DNA of 64,000 bases from Molossus alvarezi (lineage: Eukaryota; Chordata; Mammalia; Chiroptera; Molossidae), in assembly GCA_037176705.1 (NCBI GenBank), contig CM073889.1, positions 101,263,890-101,327,889 of the forward strand, in the 5' to 3' direction. Under the pieces are notes generated by a model, which made no database searches, had not been told where the DNA came from, and worked only from the letters and a program-made list of their open reading frames with translations. Both the position numbers and the translations under genes were made by a program. Each line of letters begins with the position of its first letter. Positions within the stretch are counted from its first letter, which is position 1. Shown here piece after piece: positions 43,356-53,416 of this stretch.

Positions 43356-43568
43356 AAAGCCTTGGCCCGAGGACCAAAGAGTTGTGGGTTCAATTCCGGT
43401 CAAGGGCACATACCTTGGTTGTGGTTCAGTCCCTGGCCCTGATCAGGGTCATGTGGGAGGCAACCAATCGATGTGTCTCTCTCACATCGATGTTTCTCTC
43501 TCTCTCCCCCACTCTATCTGAAGATAAAAATGGGAAAAATTATCCTCAAGTGAGGATTGAAAAAAAAA
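43356..43568 (+). mobile_element. Ves SINE, 5'-truncated
   Basis: Sense copy beginning within the tRNA-like head at 'agccttggcccgaggacc', so the A box is mostly lost. B box gttcaattccgg and tail CCTC-AAGT-GAGG are intact. Confidence 0.88.
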
Positions 43569-44530
43569 GCTACAGTAATAATAATGATGATGTTTCTTGT
43601 TTGAATTGTGCTTTCCAGTTTTCATTAGCTTATTCATGAGCCAGGAATTATTTCTACTGTTTCACAGATGGGGACCTGGGGGCGAGGGGGTTAAGAAGAG
43701 GAAGCAGGCTCTGGCTGGGAGTCAGGTGGCCTTGGTCCCGTCCTCATTCTGTCCCTGCTGCTGTGGAAGAGAATGAGAAATTTCTCTGATTCCTTTGTTT
43801 CCTGGTTTGAATATATTTTGTATTTCATACAATTCTTTTCATTTAACCATGACATATTAGTTAAAAGCAGACCTTTATTGTGATATGGTAAGGTGCTAAG
43901 TACAAAGAGTAACGTGGATTGTGCTACTATGTGAGGTTAAAAAAAGTGGTTCTATGTCCACACGCATCTGACTGCATCTGTGCATCACCATCGTTGAGAG
44001 GACACACGGCGTGTCGTCGGCAGGGATGGGAGCAGCAGGCCTGGAGGATGGCAGGAAGCTGGCTTCTCTATATTCCTTTCTCCCTTTTAATTTTCCACCA
44101 CGTATAAACAGACTTGAAAAATAAAACTATTTTACATTGGCGGTCTTAAGGTTTTCTTTTGGAGCCGATGGGATAATGTAAATGACATGAGACGATGTGC
44201 ATAAAAGGATTATTATTATCTGAGGGGGTCTCTTAAAGACTATTATCAACCATTAAACTTGACAACATTGTGCACTGGGAAAATTATGGGCTTACGAATG
44301 GAATAGACATGAGTAAGACTTGGTCTCTGTTTTCTCATCTAAAACATTGGGAGAGAGGAAGGGAATAACAGCTATTATGAGTTATGAGAAATAAAAGGAA
44401 AACGTGAAGCACCGGGTACTGCGTAGGGTACATACGCCCTCGCCCCTTCCCTTGGCGCTGGCCAGCAGGGCTCTGGGGAAATGGGACACTGTCCTGTGTT
44501 TCAAGCAAGTTTTGGCAGCAAAGGTCTCTA
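43569..44530. other. Intergenic, A/T-rich with weak MIR/L2 pieces
   Basis: 'ctactgtttcacagatgggg' near 43655 and 'tctctgttttctcatctaaa' near 44325 suggest MIR/L2 remnants. No gene. Confidence 0.45.
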
Positions 44531-44759
44531 GGGCAGCTCTATCTACTAGAAATAGACTGGAAGCCACATATATAATTTTAGGTTTTCCAGTGGCTACTTC
44601 AAAAAAACACAAAGAAACAGATTATTAATTTTAATAAGATATTTAAATTAACCCAATTTTAGCATGTACTCAATATATAATTATTTCTGGAATAGTTTAC
44701 ATTTCTTTTTTCTCTTTTTATTTGTAAATTACAGTTGACATTCAGTAGTATTATTTTTT

Positions 44760-45688
44760 ATGTTATAAGAAACTGAATGTTTATTTAAAATGGAAAACAA
44801 GAAGCCCTAGAAAGGGTTCATAAAAGGAAGTGGTCACAAAGTTTAATTTTCATGAACTTCCTAGTAAACCCACCTTTACTTGGCTGATTATTTTGTCACC
44901 TGGCAAAAAGTCACGAATAGTGAGTATATTTTACCACATTGTTTCAGTGTTCTTTACCCTTTAATGGAAGTATTGTTTTAAAAATTGTAAAGGTATTTGT
45001 GTCCTAAAACTTATCCATTTTATAATGCCACATGTGATAATCAGAGAGCCTAAATAGCTTAATTAACTCACATGTTCTCCACTATATAAAGTACTTAAAG
45101 TAAAAATTAATTTGAAAAAAAAGAATATTAATAGACTTAGTTTTGTCACAAAAGTATACACAATAGTGCTAATAATTTTCCAGTGCACATACTTTCTTTT
45201 CATTTTTAGAATAAGTAATAATTTTTAAAAAATCTTCTCCTTAGATATATAGGCTCATCTCACAGTTGTTAGCTGAGCAAAATAAAGGATGTCTGCTTTT
45301 ATTTAAAAAGAAGTCTGAATACCTGACTGTTTCATGCTGCTCAAATCTGAAAGTATAATGAATTTTTCTCTGAGTGTTGAAGTATATAATTCACCAATGA
45401 TAGATCAATCTCAATTACTTTGAAATTTTGGTTGTAGAGAAATAAATTGTGCAGTTGGGTCTCTACATAACAAGAATTGTCTATACCATTACAAATATAG
45501 AATTTCCCTATTAAAAAAGCAAAGGAATTAACCTCTGCTGAAAAAATAAATCCTGTGTTTTTAGGATGAAAGGCTATTTTTTAAAAAGCTATAGGTTTTT
45601 CCTTCATTGACTATTCTAGTCTCCCTAAAAGTAAATTATGGAATATTTCACATTGTTTTAAAATACATATATTTTTGAACTTTATCAA
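44760..45688 (-). other. Transduced 3' sequence carried by HAL1 copy B
   Basis: About 930 nt of A/T-rich sequence unlike any L1 or SINE I know, lying between the HAL1 A-rich end and the terminal A-tail. Its end, with AATAAA 21 nt before the tail, looks like a genuine mRNA 3' end. No ORF. Either flanking DNA of the source HAL1 or a host 3' UTR joined to it. Confidence 0.65.
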
Positions 45689-46058
45689 ATTTATTTATTT
45701 TTTAATCTTTATTGTTCAATGTATTACAGATTTTCCCCCATTGACCCCCCTCTTCCCCACTCCTGCCCCCCTCCCACCTTTTCCCACACTATTGTCTGTG
45801 TCCATTGGTTATTCATATAAGTTCTTTGGTTTATTTCTTCCCACTCCCCAACCCCTTTCCCTTTGAGGTTTGTCAGTCGAGCAATGAATTTGTACTTCCT
45901 AATTCCTTCACGTTTTTCACCCATTCCCCCAACCCCTCCTCCCATCTGGCAACCAACAAAATGTTCTCTGTATCTATGAGAATGTTTCTGTTCTGCCTGT
46001 TCACTTTGTTTGTAGATTCCATTGTCGATAGATATGTATCCATTGCCATTTTGTTTGT

Positions 46059-46944
46059 TCATATATTTTATCTTTTTCTTCAAAAAGACCCATCATCATT
46101 TCATATAATAACGGTTTGGTGGTGATGAACTTCTTTAACTTTTTCTTGTCTGGGAAAGTCTTTATATGACCATCGATTCTAAATGACAGCTTTGCAGGAT
46201 AGAGTAATCTTGGTTGTAGGTTCTTGCTTTTCACCACTCTGAATATTTCTTGCCACTCCCTTCTGGTCTACAAAGTTTCTTTTGAGAAATCAGCTGACAG
46301 TCTTATGGGAACTCCCTTGTAGGTAACTAACTGCTTTTCTCTTGCTGCTTTGAAGATTCTCTCTTTGTCTTGAACCTTTTGCATTTTGATGATGATGTGT
46401 CTTGGTGTGGGCCTCTTGGGGTTCATGTTGTTTGGGACTCTCTGTTCTTCCTGGATTTGTATGTCTGTTTCCTTCACCAAGTTAGGGAAGTTTTCTGCCA
46501 TTATTGTTTCAAATAGGTTTTCGATTTTTTTGTTCTCTCTCTTCTCCTTCCGGCACCCCCAAGATGCCAATGTTGGCACGCTTGAAGTTGTCCCAGAGGC
46601 TCATTTTTTTGGATTCTTTTTTCTTTTTGCTGTTCTGATTGGGTGTTTTTGGCTTCCTTATATTCCAAATTGATGGTTTGCTTCTTGGATTTACGTATTC
46701 TACTATTGAATCTGTGTAAATTTTTCTTTATTTCAGTTAATGCCTCCTTCAATTCTGACTGGTCCTTTTTTATGCTCTTGAGGCCCTCACTAAGTTCACT
46801 GAGGTTCTCACTAAGTTCATTGAGCATCCTTATAAGCAGTATTTTGAACTCAGCATCTGTTAGGTTGCTTCTCCATTTCGCTTAGTTCTTTTCTTGGGTT
46901 TTTGTTCTATTCTTTCACTGAGACCTATTCCTTTGTCTCCTCAT
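46059..46944 (-). pseudogene. L1-type ORF1 remnant of HAL1 copy B
   Basis: About 295 codons with frameshifts near 46.55 and 46.25 kb and one C-to-T nonsense (KETL-stop, where the family has CAG). In order: a coiled coil (LNELSENLSELSEGLKSIKK), an RRM-like part (PKRPTPRHIIIKMQK) and a C-terminal domain (TYKGVPIRLSADFS, LQPRLLYPAKLSFRIDG, KKLKKFITTKPLLYE). These are the ORF1p landmarks. It is inactive. Confidence 0.88.
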
Positions 46945-48078
46945 TTTGGCTGCCTCCCTGTGTTTGTTTCTATGTATTACTTAACGAGAGGTATGGGGCT
47001 AGCTGAGACCAGATGCTGCTTGTTTGAAAGAATTTAGGAAAACCTGAAGCAGGAGCCAAGACAGGCCAATCCTATGGTAAAGCAACTGGCAACAGCTTGG
47101 GTGGGCCTGAAAGTTGGGTGGGGCGGGGCCTCAGGGAATCACCAGGGCGGGGCTACCAGTGTTGCCAGATTGCTGGAGTCCCAGATATGGTGGCTGTTTG
47201 CCACCCAGGGAACAAAGGAACAAAGGCCTCTGACAGCATGTTTGTCCCGGAGAAAGCCCCCTCTCCAGCCCTCGCTCCAGTGCCAAACAGCTCAGTTCTT
47301 CCCTGTATGTCTCTGGCGCCCCTTGAGCTGCCTCCCCTCCGAGCTTAGCGGGAGAGAGTCCGATAAGTCCGTGCGCGGGCCCTTTAGGGAGCTGCCTGGG
47401 GCTCCAGCCACCTCAGCCCCCCTGAACCTCAGTTCCTGCTGGTGTTTCCAGCCAGAAGTTAGGGGGATTCTCTTCCTGGCACTGGAACCCTGAGTGGGGC
47501 ACCTGGTGTGGGACGGGGACCCCTCAGTCCTCAGGGAGGACCTTCCCAGCCGAGGTGTCCTCCTGATTTTTATCCGCCACACGTGGGTGTGGGACCAGCC
47601 CGTCCCCTCCGCCCCTCCTACCAGTCTCCTGTGGCTGCTGCTTTAATCCCGTAGTTGTAGGACTTCCATTCAGTTCGATTTCAGGCGGTTTTGAATGATG
47701 GTTGTTCTGTAGTTTAGTTGTAACTCTGATGTGGTTGTGGGAGGACGATACCGTGTTTACCTACCCGCCATCCTGACCGGAAGTCTCGACATTCAGTATT
47801 ATTTTAATTAGTTTCAGGTGTACAGCATAGTGGTTATATAATTTACAAAGTGGTCCTCCCGATTAGTCCAGTACCCACCTGGCACCACACATAGTTAATA
47901 CAATATTATCAACTGTATTCCCTACGCTGTACTTTAATTTTACATTTATTTTCACACCGAGTCTTTGACATCTGGTGTGCAGTTTATTTGTATTGGTAGC
48001 ACACCTCAATTCGGACCAGCCTCATGCCAGATGGTCAATAGCCACCTGGGCGAACAGCTGCCATACTGGAGAGAGCCA

Positions 48079-48950
48079 GGATGGCACAGGAAGGTTCCAG
48101 ATTGCCCAGCGGCCTGCGGCTGGAGCTTGAGGGAACAAGGTGATGGGGGTAAAAGCAGGTTTGCCTAGTGCGGGCTGTGACTAGGCAGCAGAACATGCTT
48201 CAGTAAATGGATGTTCTGTCCTGTGGGGCTCTTCTCCCATCACCAGAGAAGGTTCAATACTTTCCTTGCTGTGGTGACGTAGAAAAGGCAGGGGGACAGG
48301 AGGCAAGCATGGGAGAAGGGAAAGGACCGGGCGTGGTCTCTGTGTGACTTCCTTTGCCCACTCTCCTGGTTTCTCTTCCTTTCGTCGGCTCCAGCCCTGA
48401 ACGTCAGTGCTCCTCTGGTCTGTTCTGAGTCTCCTCTCCCCACACTGCTCTCTTCTCAGGGCACCGGGTCCTTCCCCGCTCACTCTCCAGCTCAGAGAGC
48501 TCTCCTGAACTCGGGTCCATGGCGCTGAGTCCAGTCTTCCCCGCTTGGGCCTCTCATCTCCTTCCTCCCCACGCTTGCTCCTCCTCCTTGTCAACTGCCT
48601 GAGTCAGGAGCTCAGGAACAAAATGTGACTCCTTTCCTCCTTCCAAATTCCAAATCACCACTAAAGCTTGTCAGCTCTGTCTCCTGAATATCTGTCGACT
48701 ACGGAGAGAGGTTTCTCACTGAATTGCTGCAACGGCAATTTCACTTCTCCTTCGACATCTAATTCTGCCGATACCCAATTCGTTCTTCCCTTTGCAGTCA
48801 GCATATCTCCCTGAAGCTTACATTGTATCCTGTAATGTTTTTCCCCTAAAACACCACTTCTCACCAGTGTCCCCGGATGAAGTCCAGAGTCCGTGTGTGT
48901 CCTTAGCCTACCTCTGAGGTCTCTCTTCCCTTCCACCCTTGCCCTCTGTA
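48079..48950 (+). repeat. Possible L2-derived stretch
   Basis: Parts of 48230-48950 ('ctccccacactgctctcttc', 'ttcacttctccttcgacatc', 'tgaagtccagagtccgtgtg') resemble the middle of L2 in sense orientation. It is diverged and the limits are unclear. Confidence 0.35.
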
Positions 48951-48954
48951 GTGG

Positions 48955-49383
48955 AGTGAATAGTGACCCCAAAATTCATGTCTACCTAGAACCTCAGAAT
49001 GTAACTTTACTTGCAGATAGAGTCTTTGCAGATGTAATTAAAGATCTACACGAGTTTATTCTGGGTTAGGTGGACGCTAAGTCCAATGACAAGTGTCCTT
49101 ATGAGAAGAGAGGACACAGGGACGCAGAGAAGACAGCCACGTGTAGACAGAGGCAGAGGTTGGAGTGATGCGATTACAAACCCCAAGGACTGCTGGGACT
49201 CTCCAGAAGCCAGGAAGAAGCAAGGGAGACTTCTCCCCTGGAGCCTTCATAAGGGAGTGTGGCCCTGATAGCACCTTGATGTTGGACTTGTAGCCGGCAG
49301 AATTGTGAGAAGATAAACTTCTGTTGTTTTAATCCACTGAGTATGTGGTCATCTGTTATGGTAGCCCTAGGACCCCAATACAT
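48955..49383 (+). mobile_element. MaLR-like solo LTR (MLT type)
   Basis: 'tgaccccaaaattcatgtct', 'gtccttatgagaagagagga', 'gacacagggacgcagagaag', 'accttgatgttggacttgta', 'cagaattgtgagaagataaa' and 'tctgttatggtagccctagg' follow the MLT/MST LTR order. Confidence 0.75.
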
Positions 49384-49389
49384 TCGTTC

Positions 49390-49690
49390 TGTTTGGGCTG
49401 GAATGAGCTACTTGCATTTCTTTATACTCACTGTGCCTTCAATATTCTCCCCCTGCCCTGCCTCCCTTCCCCATCAGCCTGACTCATGAAAGCCCCTTGA
49501 CGTGTGTTCCCAGCTGGGTTAAGGGCACCTCTTCTGTGTCTTCAGGGCACCCAGCTCTCTGAATACTAATTGCCTCTCTTCTTGCTTGAATCATTGGACT
49601 GGGAGCCCTGGAGGACACAGCCATTGTCCCTCCATGCTCGGACAATGCCTGGCCCACAGCAGATCCTGAGTAAGCACCAACTAATGCTAG
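49390..49690 (+). repeat. L2-like fragment
   Basis: 'tgcttgaatcattggactgg' with 'gagccctggaggacacagcc' and 'caatgcctggcccacagcag' then 'atcctgagtaagcacc' resembles the L2 3' end. Confidence 0.55.
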
Positions 49691-49757
49691 ATCCTCTGCC
49701 AAGCATTATTCTTTGTGGGTATTATTTCTAGTTATCCTTGCAAAAAAGACTTGTAAG

Positions 49758-49815
49758 TTTTATTTATTTATTTATTTATTCATTCATTCATTCATTCATT
49801 CATTCATTTATTTAT
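49758..49815. repeat. (ATTT)n / (ATTC)n microsatellite
   Basis: A compound tetranucleotide run: ATTT units, then ATTC units, then ATTT again. Confidence 0.95.
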
Positions 49816-50235
49816 GTTTAATTCAAGACATGGCAACTAAGGCTAAGGGTCTCTAAAGGTTGACCTGAGGGGCATCAGTTTAGGTCTACTGACACGCTTT
49901 GTAGTCAACAGGAGTTTGGAAACTTACTTTGGGCTCTACACAGCCTGGCTGTCAAAGCTTTATTTTTTACTGCCCAGAGTCCAAAAGTCAGATTTTGCTG
50001 AGGGACATGCTATGACATCAAGTGGGAAACAGGGTGGTCATCATTGGAAGGCAGAGCAATGCCTCAGAAGGAGCCCCAACTCCAAACTCCAAACATTAGA
50101 AAACAGGTGTGGGGTAGTGCTTAGCACCTGTCACCACTATGCTGATGATTGACACAGGAAAACTGAGTTTGAAGTTAAGAAGCCTTACGGTAGTCCAGGC
50201 TTCTGGGCTAGGCAGCTTTGGGACTTGGGGCAAGT
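49816..50235. other. Intergenic, no feature seen
   Basis: Unique-looking. Nothing recognised. Confidence 0.5.
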
Positions 50236-50239
50236 CCTT

Positions 50240-50503
50240 TTTTTGTTTGTTTGTTTTTGTTTATCCTCACCCGAGGATATTCTTTCCATTTTTTCTTCAG
50301 ATAGACTGGAAGGGAGAGAGAGGAAGAGAGAGAGAGAGAGAGAAACATCAACGTGAAAGGGACACATCGAGTGGCTGCCACCCACACAACCCAACCAGGG
50401 CTGGGGACAAACTGCAACCGAGGTACGTGCCCTTAGTGGGAACCGAACCCAGATCTCTCTATACCGCAGGTCGACACTCTAACCGCAGAACCAAACTGGC
50501 CAG
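50240..50503 (-). mobile_element. Ves SINE
   Basis: Antisense copy with a (TTTG)n-interrupted T-tract, stem-loop CCTC-GGGT-GAGG and TSD-like gcaagtccttt / gtgagtccttt. Confidence 0.93.
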
Positions 50504-50572
50504 GTGAGTCCTTTTATCTCTTAGGCAATCATCTAGCCTTCCTCACTGCCTCCAGACCAGTTGAAATAGAAC

Positions 50573-50827
50573 TTTTTTTTTCTTTTTAAATCCTCACCCG
50601 AGGACATTGTTCTGTTTATCATCAGATAGAGTGGGAGGGAGGGAGAGGGGGCAGGAGAGAGAGAAACATCAATGTGAGAAAGACACATTGACTGGTTGCC
50701 TCCCACACTACCTGACCAGGGTTGGGGACGAACTGCAACCGAGGTACTTGCCCTGCACCAGAATAGAACCCAAGATTCATTGGTCCGAGGGCCGACGCTC
50801 TAACCACTGAGTAAAACCAGCCAGGGC
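50573..50827 (-). mobile_element. Ves SINE with TSD
   Basis: Antisense copy with tgaaatagaa repeated at 50562-50571 and 50831-50840. It sits in a possible MER5A remnant ('tttctaggggagggtccaca'). Confidence 0.93.
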
Positions 50828-50879
50828 ATTTGAAATAGAATTTCTAGGGGAGGGTCCACAGCTGTATTTTTAAAGGTCT

Positions 50880-51400
50880 CCTAGGAGATTCTAGTGCTCA
50901 GAAAGGTTAGAACCAATGTCAGAATGGGGAAACCTGTAGATTTGGGCTTAGAAAGGAGGGGAACCCCCAAGAAAGTAGAGGGCGAAAGTGGGGAAGCTGC
51001 CCAAGATGAAGGCAAACTTGGCCAGGTCGTCACTGTGCTCTGGGTGGGGGTGGGAGTGGGGATTCCCAGAGACTTGCCCCCCCCCCCAACTCGGGCCTGT
51101 GTGAACCTTCCCACTTAGAAGCCCACTTCTTGCTTCTGCTTCCTATTGGGTGGCCTTCCCCAATTGCATCAAACCCGCACCTTGACCCAGGTGGCCCCTG
51201 GCTGGTCACTGGGCCCCAGTTCCTGCCGTTTGCTTACCTGTCTCTCCTGTCTGCCAAGTGAGGCCTGGGCAGCTCTGTCCTCCTGCATATCAACACCCCT
51301 CCCCCCCATCACCCTGGAGGCTGAACTCCTAACACCCAGCCCTCAGGACCACCCTCGTTCTAATCTGGTGCCAGTCTCCTGCCCAGAGAGCTGGGTGGAG
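50880..51400. other. Intergenic, no feature seen
   Basis: GC-rich unique sequence with C-runs at about 51080 and 51300. Confidence 0.5.
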
Positions 51401-51404
51401 TCCT

Positions 51405-51655
51405 GGGGTGCAGTCCTGGGGTGCAAACAGCATGGGCTTGGAAGCTCGACACCTGTGAGCAAATTCTCTCTATCAGCAATGTAATTGTGAGAACATGATT
51501 AACCTCACGGCCCAGCCTCTGTTTCCTTGTCCATAAAATCGGAGTGATATTCCCTTCCTCTTAGGGTTGTTGTGAAGATAACATGAGGCCATGTGTAGAA
51601 TGTCCTTGGCCTACAGTAGGTAATCAATAAATTTATGTAGATTAACTGAGAAGCT
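51405..51655 (+). repeat. MIR SINE
   Basis: 'cagcatgggcttggaagctc', 'cctctgtttccttgtccata', 'ttagggttgttgtgaagata' and 'taggtaatcaataaatttat' follow the MIR consensus over most of its length. Confidence 0.8.
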
Positions 51656-51775
51656 GGATAATTATTACCATAATTATTACTAAGACCAGGGAGCACTTTC
51701 TTATTTTCACTTTTTAAAACAGTCATCCTGTGGGTTTTACTGGCGTCATTTTGCAGGTACAGAAAGTGAGGGTCA

Positions 51776-52017
51776 GCCCTGGCCGGTTTGGCTCAGTGGT
51801 TACAGCGTCGGCCTACAGTCCAGAGAGACCCGGGTTCAGTTCCCACTAAGGGCACGTACCTCGGTTGCAGTTTGTCCCCGGCCCTGGTTGGGTCGTGCAG
51901 GTGGCGGCCACTCGATGTGTTCCTTTCACATCGATGTTTCTTTCTCTCTCTCTCCCTCCCCCTCTCTCTGAACAAAAAAATGGAAAAGTGTCCTTGGGTG
52001 AGGATTAAAAAAAAAAA
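51776..52017 (+). mobile_element. Ves SINE with TSD, near-consensus
   Basis: Sense full copy. TSD gaaagtgagggtca / gaaaatgagggtca (13 of 14) at 51762-51775 and 52018-52031. Confidence 0.96.
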
Positions 52018-52202
52018 GAAAATGAGGGTCAGACAAGTGATCAAGTGCTCAAGGCACACTGCTCCTCAGAGATACCTGGGGCACCCTGAGGGCTTCTCGG
52101 CCCAGACTCCTCGGATCCCTGTCCCCACAGCGATGTAGCTCCAGGCTGAGAGAGCAGTCCTGCTTCCACAGGCTTCCCCAGGCTGTCAAAAGTCCAGAAA
52201 AA

Positions 52203-52229
52203 CAAAAACAAACAACAACAACAACAACA
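52203..52229. repeat. (CAA)n simple repeat
   Basis: Short ACA/CAA run. Confidence 0.85.
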
Positions 52230-52434
52230 CAGAAAACCAGTGAATCACTGAAGTGGTAACTAGTAAATCTTTCTTGCACACACACCAAAAAGACAGTTTG
52301 CAAACTGGGAGCATGCAAACCAAAACATGAGCCAGTGAGGCTCAGAGGTACAGTGTCGTAAAGCAGCTCATGTAGTGTGGGGCTAGTGACTTTATTCTTC
52401 ACAGTGGTCAGGTACAATATCAGAATTTTCTTAA

Positions 52435-52645
52435 TCTTTTTTGTTTTCTTTATTGATTTTAGAGAGGATGGGAGAGGGAGAGAGGATAGAAACATTGATG
52501 AAAGAGAACATCGATTGGCCACCTCCTGCATACCTCCCACTGGGAATTGGGCCCACAACCTGGGCATGTGCCCTGACCGGGAATTGAACTGGTGACCTCT
52601 TGGTGCATGGGTCGATGCTGAACCACTGAGCCACATTGGCTGGGC
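52435..52645 (-). mobile_element. Ves SINE, short-tail lineage, left member of a pair
   Basis: Antisense copy ending 'gagccacattggctgggc'. It has no separate perfect TSD. It shares the outer TSD with the next copy. Confidence 0.9.
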
Positions 52646-52649
52646 TTCT

Positions 52650-52905
52650 TTTACTTTTTTTTAATCCTACCTGAGGATATTTTTCTATTTATGGTCAGTT
52701 AGAGTGGGAGGGAGAGAGAGGGGAGAAAGAGAAAGAGAGAGAAACATTGGTGTGAGAGGGACACATCAACTGGCTGCCTCCTGCACGACCCAGACCAGGG
52801 CTGGGGACAAACTGTAACCGAGGTATGTGCCCTTTACTGGAATCAAACCTGCAAGTCATTGGTCCGCGGGCCGACGCTCTGTTGTTGAGCCAAACAAGCC
52901 AGAGC
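52650..52905 (-). mobile_element. Ves SINE, right member of a pair
   Basis: Antisense copy ending 'gagccaaacaagccagagc'. A perfect 14-bp TSD cagaattttcttaa at 52421-52434 and 52906-52919 brackets this copy together with the one at 52435-52645. Confidence 0.93.
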
Positions 52906-53117
52906 CAGAATTTTCTTAAATGAAAGATAATTGGTTAACGATGCTGGGGAACCATTTAAGTTTTGCTTATGATTTTCAGAGGCATGAGCAGGAAGTGATC
53001 CAGGTCAAGTTAGCCTCACTTGCCTTGCAAAATAAACTAAATTAAATTTAACTGGTTTTGTCTGCTCAGGGAATTTTCAAGTCTGATCTTCATTGGTGTT
53101 TCATTATAACAGGGGAT

Positions 53118-53416
53118 CTTTAAAAAAAAATTTTTTATTGTTGAAAGTATTACAGATCCCCCTCTTTTTCCTCCCATTGACCCCCTCTACCTTGCTCCCA
53201 TTGCCCCCAGACGTTTTCGCCGCAACTGTTGTCTGTGTCCATGGTTTATGCATATGTGCATTTAAGTTCTTTGGTTAATTTCTTCCTACCCCCACCCCTC
53301 TGAGATTCATCAGTCTGTTCCTTGCTGCCGCATCTCTGGATCTAATTTGTTCATCAGTTATGTTGTTCATTAGATTCCACATAGTAGTGAGATCATGTGA
53401 TACTTGTCTTTTGGAC
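53118..53416 (-). mobile_element. Young-family L1 3' end, strongly 5'-truncated
   Basis: Same antisense 3' UTR as the L1 at 9246 and the HAL1s ('ttgtctgtgtccatggttta', 'aagttctttggttaatttct'), ending at 'agtgagatcatgtgatactt' from the end of ORF2. Confidence 0.85.

Larger units (their letters stand above)
44754..47787 (-). mobile_element. HAL1-type element copy B with about 0.93 kb 3' transduction
   Basis: Read on the - strand: 5' end 'gacttccggtcaggatggc' at 47787, 5' UTR, ORF1 remnant (46944-46059), about 300 nt 3' UTR, the family A-rich end (45689-45714), then 44760-45688 of other sequence, AATAAA (44780-44785 reversed) and a short A-tail (44754-44759). TSD gacattcagt(agt)attat at 44737-44753 and 47788-47802, so the whole 3.03 kb inserted as one unit. 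Confidence 0.8.
44719..47945 (-). mobile_element. L1 3'-end fragment split by HAL1 copy B
   Basis: The left part (44719-44753) 'tttgtaaattacagttgaca' and the right part (47803-47945) 'tttcaggtgtacagcatagt' ... 'caactgtattccctacgctg' are one antisense L1 3' end. It lies inside the hAT element with ttacattt duplicated at its margins. Confidence 0.8.
44532..48078 (+). mobile_element. hAT-like DNA element split by L1 and HAL1
   Basis: The left half (44532-44718) 'tctactagaaatagactgga' ... 'atatttaaattaacccaatt' and the right half (47946-48078) 'cgagtctttgacatctggtg' ... 'aattcggaccagcctcatgc' are the two halves of one well-known eutherian hAT-type repeat. Removing the insert rejoins them at a 'ttacattt' duplication. 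Confidence 0.75.

Noticed and set aside
44760..45688. Transduced segment as a protein-coding retrogene
   Set aside because: A/T-rich with stops in all frames. At most a 3' UTR fragment.
46059..46944. ORF1-like coding region as a domesticated host gene
   Set aside because: Frameshifts and a nonsense codon are present, and the same sequence is broken differently in copy A. It is a dead retroelement ORF.
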